A model generated the notes under the pieces. It saw nothing but the letters and a program-made list of their open reading frames with translations. It was not told the origin of the DNA and did no database searches. A stretch of 64,000 nt of DNA from Dromaius novaehollandiae (lineage: Eukaryota; Chordata; Aves; Casuariiformes; Dromaiidae): contig NC_088112.1 of NCBI RefSeq assembly GCF_036370855.1, positions 20,948,469 to 21,012,468 on the forward strand. The letters are read 5' to 3'. Position numbers and translations under genes: made by a program. This document shows positions 57,310 through 64,000 of this stretch, piece by piece (the first letter of the stretch is position 1; each line of letters begins with the position of its first letter).

Positions 57310-57850
57310 TCTCCGCTAAGCATATGCACGTGAGCTTCCCGGAGCCGGCGCACATGGTGCTCGGAGCCGCGGAGCCGCAGGGCAGCCCCTGCGCGGGGAC
57401 CCTGGCCGAGGCCTGCTGCCGGGAGCACGGGCACGGGCGGCTGCAGGGGAAACCACTTCTGAGTAACAGGCAATAAAAACAACACACAAATACTAAACTC
57501 TACCCAGAGCCACCTGGAAAACGCCCACAAGCTGGAGACGCCCCATGGTCCCCCAGGAGCCCAGCTTCTGCTAGCAGCTTGACGGAGGCAGCGAGAGCAG
57601 CCCCTGCTCCCCAGCGACGGGCAGCGAAACCGGAGGCGCGTGAGAAACCCCGAGAAGCCCCAAACCTGGCCTGTCTCCCACTGCCAAACAGGGTCCCGCG
57701 GGCAGGAGGTGGCAGGACCAGCCCGCTCGCAGACACCAGCGGAGGCAGGATGGGCAGAGGGAGCAGGGGAAAGGAGCCCCGCAACCAGGACACATGCAGC
57801 AGTGGGACGGTGCAAGAGCAACAAGCCACGGGAGGGAAGCCGCCCTGCTC
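57310..57850. other. Intronic CpG-island-like block
   Basis: About 540 bp with dense CpG, the strongest such block outside the left flank. A 218-codon frame on the minus strand and frames on the plus strand overlap it, without similarity to known proteins. It could be an internal promoter, but no TATA box or initiator and no in-phase RAPGEF6 first exon could be identified. Confidence 0.5.
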
Positions 57851-58740
57851 CCGTTTTCCCTGGACACCTCATGCGGCTTTCACTGCTATTGCCACCAGCA
57901 ACCTTGATTTCCCCCATTAGAGCAGTGAATCAGCCTAACCCTAACAAAACAAACCACCACAGACCTCCTTCTGCCAGCGAGAGCTTTTATCATCAATAAA
58001 AGTGGTTAAAAAGGAAAGAATAACCAAAGAATAGGAGAAAGCGGAGTAATACAGCACAAGCGCTATAAACAGGGCTCTTTAAACACAAGCAATTTATAGT
58101 TAACAGCAAATAATTTTGTCAAATTCATACATCCAATATTCTGTTCCAAAATTACTGATTTCCTTATTAACCATTCAAAACATGTTGCATTTCAATTGAT
58201 TACTTTATTTATTGTAAATAGTCTGAATGAAAAAAAAAAATCAAGGAATGTCATGGAGCAAGTGAGCAGCAGTAATGTGGGATTACTCGTGAAAGTGCAA
58301 GGTTTGGTGAGCTGAACTGCTCCCCTGAGCCTATCTACCTTTCACTTTTCGACAAGATACACTTGCCAAGGAGATTTGATTTTTCCCTCCCCCTCTAAAC
58401 AGGCAATCAGGACATCTTGGTCTAATATAGAATTACAGCTTTCTAAAACTAGTTTGCTAACAAGGGCAGACCAATGACGGGAGGATTTCTCCCAGAGACT
58501 GCTGACAAGTTTTTGGGTTCCCAGCCAAAAAACTAATGCGCTAGTGCACCAGATGGGCCCAGAGATGTTCTTCGGGTGCAAACAGAGTCCCCCTGTACTT
58601 CACACAACATAGAAACATGCCTACACACCGTGTCCAGACACCAAAAGTTGTCTTTTCCATTCTGTGTAACAGGCATCCACCAACACAGTTTCACTGGCTA
58701 TGCTTTTACCAAGAGGCATTTGCAATATTATGGGGGTAAA

Positions 58741-58802
58741 ACAAAGCAAAGAGAAGGAGGAGGAAAAAGAAAAAGAGAAGAAAAGAAAATACACACACAC
58801 AC
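58741..58802 (+). repeat. Purine tract followed by (AC)n
   Basis: About 50 nt of A/G sequence run into ACACACACACACAC. Confidence 0.8.
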
Positions 58803-61800
58803 AACTCACTACTACTAAAACTCTTACAAAGTGTTGCTGCTCATCCCCAAATAAAAAAAAAAAACCTTGGATTTATCCTCAAAAATCTAACAGGCACTTA
58901 CAAATATCTACATCGAGAGAGAGAGCAAGCCAGCGAGGCTGTCAGTCCACAGGAAGGACTAATCTATTCAATAGACTTGGTTTTCTTCAGCTTCGTGATG
59001 GCTTTTTGCATAATCAACAACATCGAACATGTTTTTCATGTCATAGCAAAGTGGGTGTTTCTGGTATTACCACTGAAAGAACTAATTTCCATCTCATCGC
59101 AAAGTGGAGACATTTCATGGCACTGTGGCATTTGCTGGGTATACAAAGGGAGCCCCTGGTCTAAATTATTCATTTAGCCATATGTGCTCCTCGGTTACAA
59201 TGCTTAACATAAAGGCAAACATTTGTCATCACTGAAAGAAGAAAAGCCATTAGGAGTACATACATACATGTACATATTCTAAAAATTACTGTATCATTCT
59301 AAAAGTATACTTAAAAGGCAAAGACATTCATTAAAAATGTAATGGCAACTCAGGAACACCCTATCTTCACACTGTACCCTTTAATGTCTCTTCCCAGCAC
59401 AAACTCCTTGACAGAAAGGCTGAATCACATGGAAATGTCCCCAAAAGATACAAGGTCTTCCTATCGTTCTCAGTCCCTTATTAATACCCCTTCACGTGGG
59501 TGTGTGTGCAAGACAAACACGCAAGAGCATACATATTTTCATCAAAAATGTTTTTTGGAAGTAATTCTGCTTACAGATTTTACTACAGCAACAAGGCAGC
59601 CAGCTACACTAACTATTTTTCATTAAAGATTAGGCACATTTTCACATTTAAAGCATTGCTCTGTGCATCTTTCTGAAAAGTTTATTAAACTTACTTTGGC
59701 AAAGTAAAACAATAAGGATAATTCCAACAATTCCAAAAAAATATAAAGAAACAGCAAGTAAAGCACATGTTTGCTTAGTATGTAGCAAAATGTTGCTTCT
59801 CTTCTTCTAGTTCAACTTTCGTGAATGGTGAAGAACTGCACTAAAATGAACTGTAACCTAGAAAAAAAAAATACGGTTAAACTGAAGTCCACATAACGAT
59901 TTAATTTCAGATTTTCCAAAACTAGGGAGTCATCATAATCCTGCCTTGCAAAGAGACAGCAGTAATTAATTCTGACAGAAGTAATACTCCCAAAATTATA
60001 CTAAGGATTTGATTTCTTCTAAGCGTACTTGGTAGGCAAGAAGTAGCACAGTGCTGCCTCTGCCGACCACCGGCTGCGGTACCTGACCCCACCACGCAGT
60101 TACCAGAAACTCTGGGGTTATTCAGGTTTGTGTGTGACTGATGAATATCAGAAGCGAACAAACTGTGTGTGAAAGCGTCCAGTTAGTTTCCTTTTTGGTA
60201 AGGAGAATGCAGCACTCATCTCCATCACCACCGCGCAGAGTCACCGCGGCGGCACTTGCCCTCCAGCCACAAGACGCTGTGCAACCTCTGGGACTACACT
60301 GACCTTGCAAAAGTAAGAATTGCCACCTCATTTCCAAGCTCTCCAGTTTGATAGATTGGACTGCATCTCTCTCTCATTTGAAAGCATCTAATTTTCTTCA
60401 AGACGCCTGGCTTAGTGGGGGGAGGTCTGATAATCAAAGATGCTGGCAAGATATCCAAAACTGTCATGCTATTAAGGACATACATGTCTGAATGGAGACT
60501 TCCCAACTAGCATTCATTTTCTAGAGTTAATTAATAATTAAAAGTTATCTAATAATTAATTTAGCTCTGCATTTATATTCATATCTATACCTACGGCTAC
60601 ACACGCTCTACAAGAAGTGATCTGCCGACTTTAAGCGCTATGCTTCGACTCCTGAAGTTAACTGGAGCAGCAATGCCTCCATGCTCAGGCTCCGCAAGCC
60701 GCCAGCCGCTCCGCGGGCAGGGCCCAGCGCCCGCAGCAGCGGTCACGGCTCCTGTTAGCCGGGAAGCCACGCACACCACTTGGGAATAAACTTAAAACCT
60801 AATTTTGTGCAATAGATTTAAGATCACACGTGCCCGTGTAACGGAGCAGATCATGGGAGCTTTGACAAGATGGCAACCAACCCATTCTTAAGCATGTTAA
60901 AAACAGAAAAAATGATTATTAGCCTAAGAAAGAGCTTTTCTTTATGTGCTCCCCAGGAAGATTTTGGATTTCACCCCCAGGAAAGATTACGGCTATATAA
61001 AAAAAGCTGTTGTGAAGTTTGTACATAGAGAAAGCAACCATCTAAATCATAAGCAAAGGGCAGAAGCTGTGATGTCCGAGGGCCCGTCCAAGAGCTCTGT
61101 CCTTCTGCTGCCTGTTCTGTACAGCAAGAGAAACCGTAAGGATTTCCTCCAGAGCAGAGCGCTCTGCCCTTCTCGTTGCCGTGCTACGTTTTCTTTGACT
61201 GACTTCAAATTTCACTGGCTTTTTTTTTTTAATTTATTATTTTCATTAATGGAAAAGCTTCACTTGTAACTTTGCTCCACAAGTTTTGAAAGGAGGGGAG
61301 GGAAGGGAATGTTTCCTACTGCAGTTTGGATAACCTTAAAATACCATTGGAAGATAGGAAAAGCATACACAGTATCAATTAGCAAAACAGCCTTGAAAAG
61401 AGGGAAGATGGATCTGTAAGTTATCTTTTGCGATGCGTGAGGGAGCCTCGCGCCCGTTGCGTTTCACCCGGGGTAGGTGTCGCGTTTATTAAACCTGGTC
61501 AGAAACGTATTGGACCAAAGCACTTATAATCAGAAATAAAGTTACTAAAGGAAACCGCGTGTACAATTTAGCCAGTGTGCAGCATCTTTTCAAAATTCAA
61601 GTTAACCGGAAAAAGAAGAACGGACAATAAGGGAGTAAAAGCCTCGCTCTTTGGCCAACATTCCTGGATAGCGAAAATTTGCATCACTTCTCCCTGTGCG
61701 AAGGGATGTGGCCAAGGGCTCGGCAGCGGGCACGCCGGCAGCACCGGCCTCGGACACGATTTATTACGTTAATTGTAATTATTAAAAATAATATATATAG

Positions 61801-63098
61801 TAATACAATAATATATTGTATTTATTATTTAATATTTAGATGTTTATTAGCTGAAGTTTTCCATTAAGAGGTTTTCACCATTTTAAGCCAGAATCCCATT
61901 AACATCCCATCTGGAACATCAACTGTGATCGTATCTGGTAACCTCCAAGATTTAGAAAATGCTATCACTCAGCCTCCATCACACTCAGATGTTTTACTGG
62001 TACCAGTTTGCCTTTCTCAGCTCACACAAAGTTTAGAGTGTTATGAACAGCCAGTTAAAGGATATTTGCCTTCATTTTTAAAACTGAAGTTAAATAAAGC
62101 TGCCAAGCTAAAAAGATCAAACAACTGACTTGAACCATGTGCTTTTAACGTTTGTGTCTCAGCTTCCATCTCTCCTTTCTGGTCATTATATCTGTCCTTC
62201 CATCCCTTTGTACCTCCCACCTCCCCAATTCCCTTGATTCAAAGTCTTTCACACATTTGCCATTAGAGTGGTGGTAGCTCCCCGCTGCTCTCCCGCAGCC
62301 TCTCGCTCTGGCTCCTGCCAGCTTTGCAACCAGCGCTGGTTCACTTTGCCTCCAACTTGAGCAAACTCTGAACGCCAGCATTTTATTGCCAGTTATTTTG
62401 ATGGTCTTATTATATCCTTGATATTCCATCTTCAGTCTGTTTATTTTCACACCTAATGTCTGCAAGAGAGCTAACTAATTTCCTTAGCTAGTTCTATTTT
62501 TTTCTTTCTACAACCTACCAAAAAAAGAACAGTGGTGTTTACTCTCCTACATATGCACTCAGTCTCTTACCAAGCAAATTTTTCTGTTTTCCACTTTTTG
62601 TTCTCATCCCATTCGTTCCATATAAGACAAAAAACCCAAAGCTCTTTTCTTGGCATCAGTAAGTCAAGTATTCTACTCCTCTCATATATCCTGCCATGTG
62701 AAACCATAACTGAAGTTCTCCAAAGTTATTTTCCAGTATTTTCATTAGCATTTTCTTTTTTTTTTCCTTTTTCTTTTAAGAAAATTAAGGTTTTACATAA
62801 GTTAGCCCTGGTTAATGTTCACCTTTTACATACAAGCCACAATTCTGCCCCAGTTTAGAAATGTGCACATTTAAAATACACTTAAGAGTTGGGTTAATGG
62901 GAGAGGAGAAAGTTGCTCAGCTGAGATGCACAGACAGGGCACTTCTTTATCCACGCCGACGCACGAGGAGCCCAGCTGAGTAACACGTGCTGACATCAGT
63001 CACCAACCAACCGCATGCAAACAAAAACATTTCGTCCTTCAGGAACACAGATGTTCTTGGCACAAAAGAAAATTTCTTCCCCTTTTTAAACAGCAGCA

Positions 63099-63149
63099 TT
63101 TTTTTTTGTTTTCTTTTTGTGTTTTTTTTTTTTTTTTTTTTTTTTTTTG
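63099..63149. repeat. T-rich tract with a T run of about 27
   Basis: TTTTTTTTTGTTTTC-type sequence followed by a long T run; reads as poly(A) on the minus strand. Confidence 0.85.
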
Positions 63150-64000
63150 ACTCCGTGAAGATAAAAAGCCCCACATTAAATTCCCAGTGCATGTAGCCTT
63201 CTTACTAACTGAGAGCAGCCACGCAGGTGAATTCAGCTCAGGGAATAACATCAGTCAAGTGATGGATCAAATATTTGCCTAAGAGGTTCAGATACAATTC
63301 GGTAATCAGCAATAGCAAGACGCAAAGAAAAACAGTACCAGTCCAGCCACACAAGCTTCAGATAACTGCCCAGTTAACGTACCAAAGATGTGTTTGCTGA
63401 TGGTGCCTTTCGATTTCAAAGCCTGTTTCAGCTCACTGGCTGCAGCACACGCTCATTCCAAGCACGGCGGGGCCGGGAGGCGTGCACCTCCGAGGAGCCG
63501 AGCCAGCGCCACCCACCCCGGCTCGCAGCACCCTCAAGGGTATCCTCGTAGCCTTCCGACAAGGCTTATATTTAAAAATATATATATATTGACTTTTTTT
63601 TTTCCAACACAGAAATCAAAAGACAGAAACAGCTAAAAAAAACAAAACAAAATTTAAAATCTGTAAAGGCTGTTCTATGCCCCCAGTAGTCAAGAGCTTT
63701 TTGGTCTTCATGGCTCATAAAATGTGTAGCATATAAAATCCTCAGAAGTATTATGTTTCCTTAGTTACAATAAGGTGACATAAGGACAGAATTTCAAACT
63801 AGCTTCTGGTGTTGGCTTAAACCACATACGTAATGCAATTTTAACTTGGTTTTCATATGTCTAAATTATAGATTACTGCTGTGCTTTAACTCACGATAGT
63901 GCTGAGCATCTGACACAAATATCTCAGCTTTGGAGAAGGCAAGACTTCAGCTGTGAAAATTCACCTTCAGTATGAAAAAAAGCTATCTGCATCAATGAAA

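Larger units (their letters stand above)
53676..64000 (-). other. Intron upstream of exon w1 (runs off the window)
   Basis: 10.3 kb mainly AT-rich. I looked on the minus strand for the preceding exon, expected to end close to a DVEVNSYLS-type sequence in phase 0, and did not find it. CpG-dense patches occur at 55930-56170, 57310-57850, 60650-60780 and 63450-63540. T-rich runs occur at 63099-63149 and purine runs at 58741-58790. Confidence 0.65.

Noticed and set aside
57261..57917. 218-codon open frame on the minus strand
   Set aside because: It lies in a CpG-dense block where several frames on both strands are open. Its composition is low-complexity, with no recognisable motif and no phase-compatible splice link to RAPGEF6.
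57930..57945. Telomere-like cctaaccctaac
   Set aside because: Only about two units, too short for an interstitial telomeric repeat.
63039..63251. Poly(A)-tailed retroelement on the minus strand at 63.1 kb
   Set aside because: A poly(A)-like run is present, but no poly(A) signal or recognisable element body precedes it, so it is treated as a simple T-rich tract.
53676..64000. Search for the upstream RAPGEF6 exon (before LPADLTKM)
   Set aside because: No minus-strand segment resembling the KINYKGERQTITDDVEV-type sequence with a phase-0 donor was found, so the exon is assumed to lie beyond the window.

Overview
This window is vertebrate genomic DNA. It is dominated by one gene on the minus strand, RAPGEF6 (PDZ-GEF2 / RA-GEF-2), a guanine-nucleotide exchange factor for Rap GTPases. 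No prokaryotic operon, CRISPR array, transposase or viral gene was found. Introns are compact (0.3 to 8 kb), the background is AT-rich with short CpG-dense patches, and no primate or rodent type SINE/LINE was noticed. These points suggest a sauropsid, most likely a bird; that is an inference, because the species cannot be read directly.

Layout, read in gene direction from high to low coordinates. Positions 53676-64000 look like the 3' part of a long N-terminal intron. The exons for roughly the first 165 residues (first cyclic-nucleotide-binding-like region) were not found and should lie beyond the right edge. Twenty-two coding exons follow from 53675 to the stop codon at 5005-5007. Every junction has GT/AG ends and every reading phase closes, giving 1445 residues. 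The order is: linker, acidic segment, degenerate cyclic-nucleotide-binding domain (45.5-42.4 kb), REM/RasGEF-N (42-40 kb), PDZ (39.6-38.5 kb), linker (36.5-35.7 kb), Ras-association domain (32.5 kb), CDC25-type RasGEF catalytic domain (31.1-27.5 kb), then a long Ser/Pro-rich tail ending in the PDZ ligand VSAV. The 3' UTR runs from 5004 to about 1226, where an AATAAA is followed by a G-rich downstream element. Positions 1-1225 are GC-rich flanking sequence without a recognisable gene.

Two optional pieces stand out. A 24-nt in-frame microexon (25524-25547, residues KKRWRSLG) has a UGC just before its 3' splice site and a UGCAUG downstream, the arrangement of SRRM4/RBFOX-regulated neuronal microexons. 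An alternative terminal exon (16345-16814) fits the reading phase, adds a 156-residue Ser-rich and basic tail, and has its own poly(A) signals. It would replace the tail that carries the Pro-rich region and VSAV. Together the exons predict at least two C-terminal forms and a tissue-regulated insertion just after the catalytic domain.

Limits: homology was judged from remembered human RAPGEF6 and RAPGEF2 sequences, and no alignment or transcript data were available. Splice sites were placed by eye using phase continuity.
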